Assembly: GCA_964023275.1 (NCBI GenBank)
Contig: OZ029917.1
Coordinates: 21,934,488-21,998,487 of the forward strand
Length of the DNA stretch: 64,000 nt
Reading direction: 5' to 3'
Origin: Norana najaformis
Taxonomy: Eukaryota > Annelida > Clitellata > Crassiclitellata > Hormogastridae
Positions 23,601-38,600 of this stretch are shown in pieces (position 1 is the first letter of the stretch; each line of letters begins with the position of its first letter). Made by a program: the position numbers and the translations under genes. A model generated the notes under the pieces. It was given only the letters and a program-made list of their open reading frames with translations. It was not told the origin of the DNA and searched no databases.

Positions 23601-26600
23601 ACACCCCAAACAGCCGGGCGCAGCGCCCAAAATTTTCGGGGCATCTCGGAGCAATTTGGAACACCCCGAACAGCCGGGCGCAGCGCCCAAAATTTTCGGG
23701 GCATCTCGGAGCAATTTGGAACACTCCGAACAGCCGGGCGCAGCGCCAAAAATTTTCGGGGCATCTCGGAACAATTTGGAACAGCCGGGCGCAGCGCCCA
23801 AAATTTTCGGGGCATCTCGGAGCAATTTGGAACACCCCGAACAGCCGGGCGCAGCGCCCAAAATCTTCGGAGCATCTCGGAGCAATTTGGAACACCCCGA
23901 ACAGCCGGGCGCAGCGCCCAAAATTTTCGGAGCATCTCGGAGCATTTTGGAACACCCCGAACAGCCGGGCGCAGCGCCAAAAATTTTCGGGGCATCTCGG
24001 AGCAATTTGGAACACCCCGAACAGCCGGGCGCAGCGCCCAAAATCTTCGGAGCATCTCGGAGCAATTTGGAACACCCCGAACAGCCGGGCGCAGCGCCAA
24101 AAATTTTCGGGGCATCTCGGAGCAATTTGGAAGACCCCGAACAGCCGGGCGCAGCGCCCAAAATTTTCGGGGCATCTCGGAGCAATTTGGAACACTCCGA
24201 ACAGCCGGGCGCAGCGCCCAAAATTTTCGGGGCATCTCGGAGCAATTTGGAACACCCCGAACAGCCGGGCGCAGCGCCAAAAATTTTCGGGGCATCTCGG
24301 AGCAATTTGGAACACCCCGAACAGCCGGGCGCAGCGCCCAAAATTTTCGGGGCATCTCGGAGCAATTTGGAACACCCCGAACAGCCGGGCGCAGCGCCCA
24401 AAATTTTCGGGGCATCTCGGAGCAATTTGGAACACCCCGAATAGCCGGGCGCAGCGCCCAAAATTTTCGGAGCATCTCGGAGCAATTTGAAACACCCCAA
24501 ACAGCCGGGCGCAGCGCCCAAAATTTTCGGGGCATCTCGGAGCAATTTGGAACACCCCGAACAGCCGGGCGCAGCGCCCAAAATTTTCGGGGCATCTCGG
24601 AGCAATTTGGAACACTCCGAACAGCCGGGCGCAGCGCCCAAAATTTTCGGGGCATCTCGGAGCAATTTGGGAACAGCCGGGCGCAGCGCCCAAAATTTTC
24701 GGGGCATCTCGGAGCAATTTGGAACACCCCGAACAGCCGGGCGCAGCGCCCAAAATTTTCGGGGCATCTCGGAGCAATTTGGAACACCCCGAACAGCCGG
24801 GCGCAGCGCCCAAAATTTTCGGGGCATCTCGGAGCAATTTGGAACACCCCGAACAGCCGGGCGCAGCGCCAAAAATTTTCGGGGCATCTCGGAGCAATTT
24901 GGAACACCCCGAACAGCCGGGCGCAGCGCCCAAAATTTTCGGGGCATCTCGGAGCAATTTGGAACACCCCGAACAGCCGGGCGCAGCGCCCAAAATTTTC
25001 GGAGCATCTCGGAGCAATTTGGAACACCCCGAACAGCCGGGCGCAGCGCCCAAAATTTTCGGGGCATCTCGGAGCAATTTGGAACACCCCGAACAGCCGG
25101 GCGCAGCGCCCAAAATTTTCGGGGCATCTCGGAGCAATTTGGAACACCCCGAACAGCCGGGCGCAGCGCCAAAAATTTTCGGGGCATCTCGGAACAATTT
25201 GGAACAGCCGGGCGCAGCGCCAAAAATTTTCGGGGCATCTCGGAGCAATTTGGAACACCCCGAACAGCCGGGCGCAGCGCCAAAAATTTTCGGGGCATCT
25301 CGGAGCAATTTGAACACCCCGAACAGCCGGGCGCAGCGCCCAAAATTTTCGGGGCATCTCGGAGCAATTTGGAACACCCCGAACAGCCGGGCGCAGCGCC
25401 CAAAATTTTCGGGGCATCTCGGAGCAATTTGGAACACCCCGAACAGCCGGGCGCAGCGCCCAAAATTTTCGGGGCATCTCGGAGCAATTTGGAACACCCC
25501 GAACAGCCGGGCGCAGCGCCAAAAATTTTCGGGGCATCTCGGAGCAATTTGGAACACCCCGAACAGCCGGGCGCAGCGCCCAAAATTTTCGGGGCATCTC
25601 GGAGCAATTTGGAACACCCCGAACAGCCGGGCGCAGCGCCAAAAATTTTCGGGGCATCTCGGAACAATTTGGAACAGCCGGGCGCAGCGCCCAAAATTTT
25701 CGGGGCATCTCGGAGCAATTTGGAACACCCCGAACATCCGGGCGCAGCGCCCAAAATTTTCGGGGCATCTCGGAGCAATTTGGAACACCCCGAACAGCCG
25801 GGCGCAGCGCCCAAAATCTTCGGGGCATCTCGGAGCAATTTGGAACACTCCGAACATCCGGGCGCAGCGCCAAAAATTTTCGGAGCATCTCGGAGCAATT
25901 TGGAACACTCCGAACAGCCGGGCGCAGCGCCCAAAATTTTCGGGGCATCTCGGAGCAATTTGGAACACCCCGAACAGCCGGGCGCAGCGCCCAAAATTTT
26001 CGGGGCATCTCGGAACAATTTGAAACAGCCGGGCGCAGCGCCCAAAATTTTCGGGGCATCTCGGAGCAATTTGGAACACCCCGAACAGCCGGGCGCAGCG
26101 CCAAAAATTTTCGGGGCATCTCGGAGCAATTTGGAACACCCCGAACAGCCGGGCGCAGCGCCCAAAATTTTCGGGGCATCTCGGAGCAATTTGGAACACC
26201 CCGAACAGCCGGGCGCAGCGCCCAAAATTTTCGGGGCATCTCGGAGCAATTTGGAACACCCCGAATAGCCGGGCGCAGCGCCCAAAAACTTCGGAGCATC
26301 TCGGAGCAATTTGGAACACCCCAAACAGCCGGGCGCAGCGCCCAAAATTTTCGGGGCATCTCGGAGCAATTTGGAACACCCCGAACAGCCGGGCGCAGCG
26401 CCCAAAATTTTCGGGGCATCTCGGAGCAATTTGGAACACTCCGAACATCCGGGCGCAGCGCCAAAAATTTTCGGAGCATCTCGGAGCAATTTGGAACACT
26501 CCGAACAGCCGGGCGCAGCGCCCAAAATTTTCGGGGCATCTCGGAGCAATTTGGAACACCCCGAACAGCCGGGCGCAGCGCCAAAAATTTTCTGGGCATC

Positions 26601-29600
26601 TCGGAGCAATTTGGAACACCCCGAACAGCCGGGCGCAGCGCCCAAAATTTTCGGGGCATCTCGGAGCAATTTGGAACACCCCGAACAGCCGGGCGCAGCG
26701 CCCAAAATTTTCGGAGCATCTCGGAGCAATTTGGAACACCCCGAACAGCCGGGCGCAGCGCCCAAAATTTTCGGGGCATCTCGGAGCAATTTGGAACACC
26801 CCGAACAGCCGGGCGCAGCGCCAAAAATTTTCGGGGCATCTCGGAGCAATTTGGAACACCCCGAACAGCCGGGCGCAGCGCCCAAAATTTTCGGGGCATC
26901 TCGGAGCAATTTGGAACACCCCGAACAGCCGGGCGCAGCGCCCAAAATTTTCGGGGCATCTCGGAGCAATTTGGAACACCCCGAACAGCCGGGCGCAGCG
27001 CCCAAAATTTTCGGGGCATCTCGGAGCAATTTGGAACACCCCGAACAGCCGGGCGCAGCGCCCAAAATTTTCGGAGCATCTCGGAGCAATTTGGAACACC
27101 CCGAACAGCCGGGCGCAGCGCCCAAAATTTTCGGGGCATCTCGGAGCAATTTGGAACACCCCGAACAGCCGGGCGCAGCGCCCAAAATTTTCGGGGCATC
27201 TCGGAGCAATTTGGAACACCCCGAACAGCCGGGCGCAGCGCCCAAAATTTTCGGGGCATCTCGGAACAATTTGGAACAGCCGGGCGCAGCGCCCAAAATT
27301 TTCGGGGCATCTCGGAGCAATTTGGAACACCCCGAACATCCGGGCGCAGCGCCCAAAATTTTCGGGGCATCTCGGAGCAATTTGGAACACCCCGAACAGC
27401 CGGGCGCAGCGCCCAAAATTTTCGGGGCATCTCGGAGCAATTTGGAACACCCCGAACAGCCGGGCGCAGCGCCAAAAATTTTCGGGGCATCTCGGAGCAA
27501 TTTGGAACACCCCGAACAGCCGGGCGCAGCGCCCAAAATTTTCGGGGCATCTCGGAGCAATTTGGAACACCCCGAACAGCCGGGCGCAGCGCCCAAAATT
27601 TTCGGGGCATCTCGGAGCAATTTGGAACACCCCGAACAGCCGGGCGCAGCGCCCAAAATTTTCGGGGCATCTCGGAGCAATTTGGAACACCCCGAACAGC
27701 CGGGCGCAGCGCCCAAAATTTTCGGGGCATCTCGGAGCAATTTGGAACACCCCGAACAGCCGGGCGCAGCGCCCAAAATTTTCGGGGCATCTCGGAGCAA
27801 TTTGGAACACCCCGAACAGCCGGGCGCAGCGCCCAAAATTTTCGGGGCATCTCGGAGCAATTTGGAACACCCCGAACAGCCGGGCGCAGCGCCAAAAATT
27901 TTCGGGGCATCTCGGAGCAATTTGGAACACCCCGAACAGCCGGGCGCAGCGCCCAAAATTTTCGGGGCATCTCGGAGCAATTTGGAACACCCCGAACAGC
28001 CGGGCGCAGCGCCCAAAATTTTCGGGGCATCTCGGAGCAATTTGGAACACCCCGAACAGCCGGGCGCAGCGCCCAAAATTTTCGGGGCATCTCGGAGCAA
28101 TTTGGAACACCCCGAACAGCCGGGCGCAGCGCCCAAAATTTTCGGAGCATCTCGGAGCAATTTGGAACACCCCGAACAGCCGGGCGCAGCGCCCAAAATT
28201 TTCGGGGCATCTCGGAGCAATTTGGAACACCCCGAACAGCCGGGCGCAGCGCCCAAAATTTTCGGGGCATCTCGGAAGCAATTTGAAACAGCCGGGCGCA
28301 GCGCCCAAAATTTTCGGGGCATCTCGAAGCAATTTGAACACCCCGAACAGCCGGGCGCAGCGCCCAAAATTTTCGGGGCATCTCGGAGCAATTTGGAACA
28401 CCCCGAACAGCCGGGCGCAGCGCCCAAAATTTTCGGGGCATCTCGGAGCAATTTGGAACACCCCGAACAGCCGGGCGCAGCGCCAAAAATTTTCGGGGCA
28501 TCTCGGAACAATTTGGAACAGCCGGGCGCAGCGCCCAAAATTTTCGGGGCATCTCGGAGCAATTTGGAACACCCCGAACATCCGGGCGCAGCGCTCAAAA
28601 TTTTCGGGGCATCTCGGAGCAATTTGGAACACTTCGAACAGCCGGGCGCAGCGCCCAAAATCTTCGGGGCATCTCGGAGCAATTTGGAACACTCCGAACA
28701 TCCGGGCGCAGCGTCAAAAATTTTCGAGCCATCTCGGAGCAATTTGGAACACTCCGAACATCCGGGCGCAGCGCCAAAAATTTTCGGGGCATCTCGTAGC
28801 AATTTGGAACACCCCGAACAGCCGGGCGCAGCGCCCAAAATTTTCGGGGCATCTCGGAACAATTTGAAACAGCCGGGCGCAGCGCCCAAAATTTTCGGGG
28901 CATCTCGGAGCAATTTGGAACACCCCGAACATCCGGGCGCAGCGCCCAAAATTTTCGGGGCATCTCGGAGCAATTTGGAACACTCCGAACAGCCGGGCGC
29001 AGCGCCCAAAATTTTCGGGGCATCTCGGAGCAATTTGGAACACCCCGAACAGCCGGGCGCAGCGCCCAAAATTTTCGGGGCATCTCGGAGCAATTTGGAA
29101 CACCCCGAACAGCCGGGCGCAGCGCCAAAAATTTTCGGGGCATCTCGGAGCAATTTGGAACACCCCGAACAGCCGGGCGCAGCGCCCAAAATTTTCGGGG
29201 CATCTCGGAGCAATTTGGAACACTCCGAACAGCCGGGCGCAGCGCCAAAAATTTTCGGGGCATCTCGGAACAATTTGGAACAGCCGGGCGCAGCGCCCAA
29301 AATTTTCGGGGCATCTCGGAGCAATTTGGAACACCCCGAACATCCGGGCGCAGCGCCCAAAATTTTCGGGGCATCTCGGAGCAATTTGGAACACTCCGAA
29401 CAGCCGGGCGCAGCGCCCAAAATCTTCGGGGCATCTCGGAGCAATTTGGAACACTCCGAACATCCGGGCGCAGCGCCAAAAATTTTCGGGGCATCTCGGA
29501 GCAATTTGGAACACCCCGAACAGCCGGGCGCAGCGCCCAAAATTTTCGGGGCATCTCGGAACAATTTGGAAACAGCCGGGCGCAGCGCCCAAAATTTTCG

Positions 29601-32600
29601 GGGCATCTCGGAGCAATTTGGAACACCCCGAACAGCCGGGCGCAGCGCCAAAAATTTTCGGGGCATCTCGGAGCAATTTGGAACACCCCGAACAGCCGGG
29701 CGCAGCGCCCAAAATTTTCGGGGCATCTCGGAGCAATTTGGAACACCCCGAACAGCCGGGCGCAGCGCCCAAAATTTTCGGGGCATCTCGGAGCAATTTG
29801 GAACACCCCGAACAGCCGGGCGCAGCGCCCAAAATTTTCGGGGCATCTCGGAGCAATTTGGAACACCCCGAACAGCCGGGCGCAGCGCCCAAAATTTTCG
29901 GGGCATCTCGGAGCAATTTGGAACACCCCGAACAGCCGGGCGCAGCGCCCAAAATTTTCGGGGCATCTCGGAGCAATTTGGAACACCCCGAACAGCCGGG
30001 CGCAGCGCCCAAAATTTTCGGGGCATCTCGGAACAATTTGGAAACAGCCGGGCGCAGCGCCCAAAATTTTCGGGGCATCTCGGAGCAATTTGGAACACCC
30101 CGAACAGCCGGGCGCAGCGCCCAAAATTTTCGGAGCATCTCGGAGCAATTTGGAACACCCCGAACAGCCGGGCGCAGCGCCCAAAATTTTCGGGGCATCT
30201 CGGAGCAATTTGGAACACCCCGAACAGCCGGGCGCAGCGCCAAAAATTTTCGGGGCATCTCGGAGCAATTTGGAACACCCCGAACAGCCGGGCGCAGCGC
30301 CCAAAATTTTCGGGGCATCTCGGAGCAATTTGGAACACCCCGAACAGCCGGGCGCAGCGCCAAAAATTTTCGGGGCATCTCGGAGCAATTTGGAACACCC
30401 CGAACAGCCGGGCGCAGCGCCCAAAATTTTCGGGGCATCTCGGAGCAATTTGGAACACCCCGAACAGCCGGGCGCAGCGCCCAAAATTTTCGGGGCATCT
30501 CGGAGCAATTTGGAACACCCCGAACAGCCGGGCGCAGCGCCCAAAATTTTCGGGGCATCTCGGAGCAATTTGGAACACCCCGAACAGCCGGGCGCAGCGC
30601 CCAAAATTTTCGGGGCATCTCGGAGCAATTTGGAACACCCCGAACAGCCGGGCGCAGCGCCCAAAATTTTCGGGGCATCTCGGAGCAATTTGGAACACCC
30701 CGAACAGCCGGGCGCAGCGCCCAAAATTTTCGGGGCATCTCGGAGCAATTTGGAACACCCCGAACAGCCGGGCGCAGCGCCCAAAATTTTCGGAGCATCT
30801 CGGAGCAATTTGGAACACCCCGAACAGCCGGGCGCAGCGCCCAAAATTTTCGGGGCATCTCGGAGCAATTTGGAACACCCCGAACAGCCGGGCGCAGCGC
30901 CCAAAATTTTCGGGGCATCTCGGAGCAATTTGGAACACCCCGAACAGCCGGGCGCAGCGCCCAAAATTTTCGGGGCATCTCGGAGCAATTTGGAACACCC
31001 CGAACAGCCGGGCGCAGCGCCCAAAATTTTCGGGGCATCTCGGAGCAATTTGGAACACCCCGAACAGCCGGGCGCAGCGCCCAAAATTTTCGGGGCATCT
31101 CGGAGCAATTTGGAACACCCCGAACAGCCGGGCGCAGCGCCCAAAATTTTCGGGGCATCTCGGAGCAATTTGGAACACCCCGAACAGCCGGGCGCAGCGC
31201 CCAAAATTTTCGGGGCATCTCGGAGCAATTTGGAACACCCCGAACAGCCGGGCGCAGCGCCCAAAAATTTTCGGGGCATCTCGGAGCAATTTGGAACACC
31301 CCGAACAGCCGGGCGCAGCGCCCAAAATTTTCGGGGCATCTCGGAGCAATTTGGAACACCCCGAACAGCCGGGCGCAGCGCCCAAAATTTTCGGGGCATC
31401 TCGGAGCAATTTGGAACACCCCGAACAGCCGGGCGCAGCGCCCAAAATTTTCGGGGCATCTCGGAGCAATTTGGAACACCCCGAACAGCCGGGCGCAGCG
31501 CCCAAAATTTTCGGGGCATCTCGGAGCAATTTGGAACACCCCGAACAGCCGGGCGCAGCGCCCAAAATTTTCGGGGCATCTCGGAACAATTTGGAACAGC
31601 CGGGCGCAGCGCCCAAAATTTTCGGGGCATCTCGGAGCAATTTGGAACACCCCGAACAGCCGGGCGCAGCGCCCAAAATTTTCGGGGCATCTCGGAGCAA
31701 TTTGGAACACCCCGAACAGCCGGGCGCAGCGCCCAAAATTTTCGGGGCATCTCGGAGCAATTTGGAACACCCCGAACAGCCGGGCGCAGCGCCAAAAATT
31801 TTCGGGGCATCTCGGAGCAATTTGGAACACCCCGAACAGCCGGGCGCAGCGCCCAAAATTTTCGGGGCATCTCGGAGCAATTTGGAACACCCCGAACAGC
31901 CGGGCGCAGCGCCCAAAATTTTCGGGGCATCTCGGAGCAATTTGGAACACCCCGAACAGCCGGGCGCAGCGCCCAAAATTTTCGGGGCATCTCGGAGCAA
32001 TTTGGAACACCCCGAACAGCCGGGCGCAGCGCCCAAAATTTTCGGGGCATCTCGGAGCAATTTGGAACACCCCGAACAGCCGGGCGCAGCGCCCAAAATT
32101 TTCGGGGCATCTCGGAGCAATTTGGAACACCCCGAACAGCCGGGCGCAGCGCCCAAAATTTTCGGAGCATCTCGGAGCAATTTGGAACACCCCGAACAGC
32201 CGGGCGCAGCGCCAAAAATTTTCGGGGCATCTCGGAGCAATTTGGAACACCCCGAACAGCCGGGCGCAGCGCCCAAAATTTTCGGGGCATCTCGGAGCAA
32301 TTTGGAACACCCCGAACAGCCGGGCGCAGCGCCCAAAATTTTCGGGGCATCTCGGAGCAATTTGGAACACCCCGAACAGCCGGGCGCAGCGCCCAAAATT
32401 TTCGGGGCATCTCGGAGCAATTTGGAACACCCCGAACAGCCGGGCGCAGCGCCCAAAATTTTCGGAGCATCTCGGAGCAATTTGGAACACCCTGAACAGC
32501 CGGGCGCAGCGTCAAAAATTTTCGGGGCATCTCGGAGCAATTTGGAACACCCCGAACAGCCGGGCGCAGCGCCCAAAATTTTCGGGGCATCTCGGAGCAA

Positions 32601-35600
32601 TTTGAACACCCCGAACAGCCGGGCGCAGCGCCCAAAATTTTCGGGGCATCTCGGAGCAATTTGGAACACCCCGAACAGCCGGGCGCAGCGCCCAAAATTT
32701 TCGGGGCATCTCGGAGCAATTTGGAACACCCCGAACAGCCGGGCGCAGCGCCCAAAATTTTCGGGGCATCTCGGAGCAATTTGGAACACCCCGAACAGCC
32801 GGGCGCAGCGCCCAAAATTTTCGGGGCATCTCGGAGCAATTTGGAACACCCCGAACAGCCGGGCGCAGCGCCCAAAATTTTCGGGGCATCTCGGAGCAAT
32901 TTGGAACACCCCGAACAGCCGGGCGCAGCGCCCAAAATCTTCGGAGCATCTCGGAGCAATTTGGAACACCCCGAACAGCCGGGCGCAGCGCCAAAAATTT
33001 TCGGGGCATCTCGGAGCAATTTGGAACACCCCGAACAGCCGGGCGCAGCGCCCAAAATTTTCGGGGCATCTCGGAGCAATTTGGAACACTCCGAACAGCC
33101 GGGCGCAGCGCCAAAAATTTTCGGGGCATCTCGGAGCAATTTGGAACAGAACAGCCGGGCGCAGCGCCCAAAATTTTCGGGGCATCTCGGAGCAATTTGG
33201 AACACCCCGAACAGCCGGGCGCAGCGCCAAAAATTTTCGGGGCATCTCGGAACAATTTGGAACAGCCGGGCGCAGCGCCCAAAATTTTCGGGGCATCTCG
33301 GAGCAATTTGGAACACCCCGAACATCCGGGCGCAGCGCTCAAAATTTTCGGGGCATCTCGGAGCAATTTGGAACACTTCGAACAGCCGGGCGCAGCGCCC
33401 AAAATCTTCGGGGCATCTCGGAGCAATTTGGAACACTCCGAACATCCGGGCGCAGCGTCAAAAATTTTCGAGCCATCTCGGAGCAATTTGGAACACTCCG
33501 AACATCCGGGCGCAGCGCCAAAAATTTTCGGGGCATCTCGTAGCAATTTGGAACACCCCGAACAGCCGGGCGCAGCGTCCAAAATTTTCGGGGCATCTCG
33601 GAACAATTTGAAACAGCCGGGCGCAGCGCCCAAAATTTTCGGGGCATCTCGGAGCAATTTGGAACATTCCGAACATCCGGGCGCAGCGCCCAAAATTTTC
33701 GGGGCATCTCGGAGCAATTTGGAACACTCCGAACAGCCGGGCGCAGCGCCCAAAATTTTCGGGGCATCTCGGAGCAATTTGGAACACCCCGAACAGCCGG
33801 GCGCAGCGCCCAAAATCTTCGGAGCATCTCGGAGCAATTTCGAACACCCCAAACAGCCGGGCGCAGCGCCAAAAATTTTCGGGGCATCTCGGAGCAATTT
33901 GGAACACCCCGAACAGCCGGGCGCAGCGCCCAAAATTTTCGGGGCATCTCGGAGCAATTTGGAACACTCCGAACAGCCGGGCGCAGCGCCAAAAATTTTC
34001 GGGGCATCTCGGAACAATTTGGAACAGCCGGGCGCAGCGCCCAAAATTTTCGGGGCATCTCGGAGCAATTTGGAACACCCCGAACAGCCGGGCGCAGCGC
34101 CCAAAATTTTCGGGGCATCTCGGAGCAATTTGGAACACTCCGAACAGCCGGGCGCAGCGCCCAAAATCTTCGGGGCATCTCGGAGCAATTTGGAACACTC
34201 CGAACATCCGGGCGCAGCGCCAAAAATTTTCGGGGCATCTCGGAGCAATTTGGAACACCCCGAACAGCCGGGCGCAGCGCCCAAAATTTTCGGGGCATCT
34301 CGGAACAATTTGAAACAGCCGGGCGCAGCGCCCAAAATTTTCGAGGCATCTCGGAGCAATTTGGAACACTCCGAACATCCTGGCGCAGCGCCAAAAATTT
34401 TCGGGGCATCTCGGAGCAATTTGGAACACTCCGAACAGCCGGGCGCAGCGCCCAAAATTTTCGGGGCATCTCGGAGCAATTTGGAACACCCCGAACAGCC
34501 GGGCGCAGCGCCCAAAATTTTCGGGGCATCTCGGAGCAATTTGGAACACCCCGAACAGCCGGGCGCAGCGCCCAAAAACTTCGGAGCATCTCGGAGCAAT
34601 TTGGAACACCCCGAACAGCCGGGCGCAGCGCCCAAAATTTTCGGGGCATCTCGGAGCAATTTGGAACACCCCGAACAGCCGGGCGCAGCGCCCAAAATTT
34701 TCGGGGCATCTCGGAGCAATTTGGAACACTCCGAACAGCCGGGCGCAGCGCCAAAAATTTTCGGGGCATCTCGGAACAATTTGGAACAGCCGGGCGCAGC
34801 GCCCAAAATTTTCGGGGCATCTCGGAGCAATTTGGAACACCCCGAACAGCCGGGCGCAGCGCCCAAAATCTTCGGAGCATCTCGGAGCAATTTGGAACAC
34901 CCCGAACAGCCGGGCGCAGCGCCCAAAATTTTCGGAGCATCTCGGAGCAATTTGGAACACCCCGAACAGCCGGGCGCAGCGCCAAAAATTTTCGGGGCAT
35001 CTCGGAGCAATTTTGAACACCCCGAACAGCCGGGCGCAGCGCCCAAAATCTTCGGAGCATCTCGGAGCAATTTGGAACACCCCGAACAGCCGGGCGCAGC
35101 GCCAAAAATTTTCGGGGCATCTCGGAGCAATTTGGAACACCCCGAACAGCCGGGCGCAGCGCCCAAAATTTTCGGGGCATCTCGGAGCAATTTGGAACAC
35201 CCCGAACAGCCGGGCGCAGCGCCCAAAATTTTCGGGGCATCTCGGAGCAATTTGGAACACCCCGAACAGCCGGGCGCAGCGCCAAAAATTTTCGGGGCAT
35301 CTCGGAGCAATTTGGAACACCCCGAACAGCCGGGCGCAGCGCCCAAAATTTTCGGGGCATCTCGGAGCAATTTGGAACACCCCGAACAGCCGGGCGCAGC
35401 GCCCAAAATTTTCGGGGCATCTCGGAGCAATTTGGAACACCCCGAACAGCCGGGCGCAGCGCCCAAAATTTTCGGGGCATCTCGGAGCAATTTGGAACAC
35501 CCCGAACAGCCGGGCGCAGCGCCCAAAATTTTCGGGGCATCTCGGAGCAATTTGGAACACCCCGAACAGCCGGGCGCAGCGCCCAAAATTTTCGGGGCAT

Positions 35601-38600
35601 CTCGGAGCAATTTGGAACACCCCGAACAGCCGGGCGCAGCGCCCAAAATTTTCGGGGCATCTCGGAGCAATTTGGAACAGCCGGGCGCAGCGCCCAAAAT
35701 TTTCGGGGCATCTCGGAGCAATTTGGAACACCCCGAACAGCCGGGCGCAGCGCCCAAAATTTTCGGGGCATCTCGGAACAATTTGGAACAGCCGGGCGCA
35801 GCGCCCAAAATTTTCGGGGCATCTCGGAGCAATTTGGAACACCCCGAACAGCCGGGCGCAGCGCCCAAAATTTTCGGGGCATCTCGGAGCAATTTGGAAC
35901 ACCCCGAACAGCCGGGCGCAGCGCCCAAAATTTTCGGGGCATCTCGGAGCAATTTGGAACACCCCGAACAGCCGGGCGCAGCGCCAAAAATTTTCGGGGC
36001 ATCTCGGAGCAATTTGGAACACCCCGAACAGCCGGGCGCAGCGCCCAAAATTTTCGGGGCATCTCGGAGCAATTTGGAACACCCCGAACAGCCGGGCGCA
36101 GCGCCCAAAATTTTCGGGGCATCTCGGAGCAATTTGGAACACCCCGAACAGCCGGGCGCAGCGCCCAAAATTTTCGGGGCATCTCGGAGCAATTTGGAAC
36201 ACCCCGAACAGCCGGGCGCAGCGCCCAAAATTTTCGGGGCATCTCGGAGCAATTTGGAACACCCCGAACAGCCGGGCGCAGCGCCCAAAATTTTCGGGGC
36301 ATCTCGGAGCAATTTGGAACACCCCGAACAGCCGGGCGCAGCGCCCAAAATTTTCGGGGCATCTCGGAACAATTTGAACAAACAGCCGGGCGCAGCGCCC
36401 AAAATTTTCGGGGCATCTCGGAGCAATTTGGAACACCCCGAACAGCCGGGCGCAGCGCCCAAAATTTTCGGGGCATCTCGGAGCAATTTGGAACACCCCG
36501 AACAGCCGGGCGCAGCGCCCAAAATTTTCGGGGCATCTCGGAGCAATTTGGAACACCCCGAACAGCCGGGCGCAGCGCCCAAAATTTTCGGGGCATCTCG
36601 GAGCAATTTGGAACACCCCGAACAGCCGGGCGCAGCGCCAAAAATTTTCGGGGCATCTCGGAACAATTTGGAACAGCCGGGCGCAGCGCCCAAAATTTTC
36701 GGGGCATCTCGGAGCAATTTGGAACACCCCGAACATCCGGGCGCAGCGCTCAAAATTTTCGGGGCATCTCGGAGCAATTTGGAACACCCCGAACAGCCGG
36801 GCGCAGCGCCCAAAATCTTCGGGGCATCTCGGAGCAATTTGGAACACTCCGAACAGCCGGGCGCAGCGCCAAAAATTTTCGAGGCATCTCGGAGCAATTT
36901 GGAACACTCCGAACAGCCGGGCGCAGCGCCCAAAATTTTCGGGGCATCTCGGAGCAATTTGGAACACCCCGAACAGCCGGGCGCAGCGCCCAAAATTTTC
37001 GGGGCATCTCGGAACAATTTGGAACACCCCGAACAGCCGGGCGCAGCGCCCAAAATTTTCGGGGCATCTCGGAGCAATTTGGAACACCCCGAACAGCCGG
37101 GCGCAGCGCCCAAAATTTTCGGGGCATCTCGGAGCAATTTGGAACACCCCGAACAGCCGGGCGCAGCGCCCAAAATTTTCGGGGCATCTCGGAGCAATTT
37201 GGAACACCCCGAACAGCCGGGCGCAGCGCCCAAAATTTTCGGAGCATCTCGGAGCAATTTGGAACACCCCGAACAGCCGGGCGCAGCGCCCAAAATTTTC
37301 GGGGCATCTCGGAGCAATTTGGAACACCCCGAACAGCCGGGCGCAGCGCCCAAAATTTTCGGGGCATCTCGGAGCAATTTGGAACACCCCGAACAGCCGG
37401 GCGCAGCGCCAAAAATTTTCGGGGCATCTCGGAACAATTTGGAACAGCCGGGCGCAGCGCCCAAAATTTTCGGGGCATCTCGGAGCAATTTGGAACACCC
37501 CGAACAGCCGGGCGCAGCGCCCAAAATTTTCGGGGCATCTCGGAGCAATTTGGAACACTCCGAACAGCCGGGCGCAGCGCCCAAAATCTTCGGGGCATCT
37601 CGGAGCAATTTGGAACACTCCGAACATCCGGGCGCAGCGCCAAAAATTTTCGGGGCATCTCGGAGCAATTTGGAACACCCCGAACAGCCGGGCGCAGCGC
37701 CCAAAATTTTCGGGGCATCTCGGAACAATTTGGAACAAACAGCCGGGCGCAGCGCCCAAAATTTTCGGGGCATCTCGGAGCAATTTGGAACACCCCGAAC
37801 AGCCGGGCGCAGCGCCCAAAATTTTCGGGGCATCTCGGAGCAATTTGGAACACTCCGAACAGCCGGGCGCAGCGCCCAAAATTTTCGGGGCATCTCGGAG
37901 CAATTTGGAACACCCCGAACAGCCGGGCGCAGCGCCCAAAATTTTCGGGGCATCTCGGAGCAATTTGGAACACCCCGAACAGCCGGGCGCAGCGCCCAAA
38001 ATTTTCGGAGCATCTCGGAGCAATTTGGAACACCCCAAACAGCCGGGCGCAGCGCCCAAAATTTTCGGGGCATCTCGGAGCAATTTGGAACACCCCGAAC
38101 AGCCGGGCGCAGCGCCCAAAATTTTCGGGGCATCTCGGAGCAATTTGGAACACCCCGAACAGCCGGGCGCAGCGCCCAAAATTTTCGGGGCATCTCGGAA
38201 CAATTTGGAACAGCCGGGCGCAGCGCCCAAAATTTTCGGGGCATCTCGGAGCAATTTGGAACACCCCGAACAGCCGGGCGCAGCGCCCAAAATTTTCGGA
38301 GCATCTCGGAGCAATTTGGAACACCCCGAACAGCCGGGCGCAGCGCCCAAAATTTTCGGGGCATCTCGGAGCAATTTGGAACACCCCGAACAGCCGGGCG
38401 CAGCGCCAAAAATTTTCGGGGCATCTCGGAGCAATTTGGAACACCCCGAACAGCCGGGCGCAGCGCCCAAAATTTTCGGGGCATCTCGGAGCAATTTGGA
38501 ACACCCCGAACAGCCGGGCGCAGCGCCCAAAATTTTCGGGGCATCTCGGAGCAATTTGGAACACCCCGAACAGCCGGGCGCAGCGCCCAAAATTTTCGGG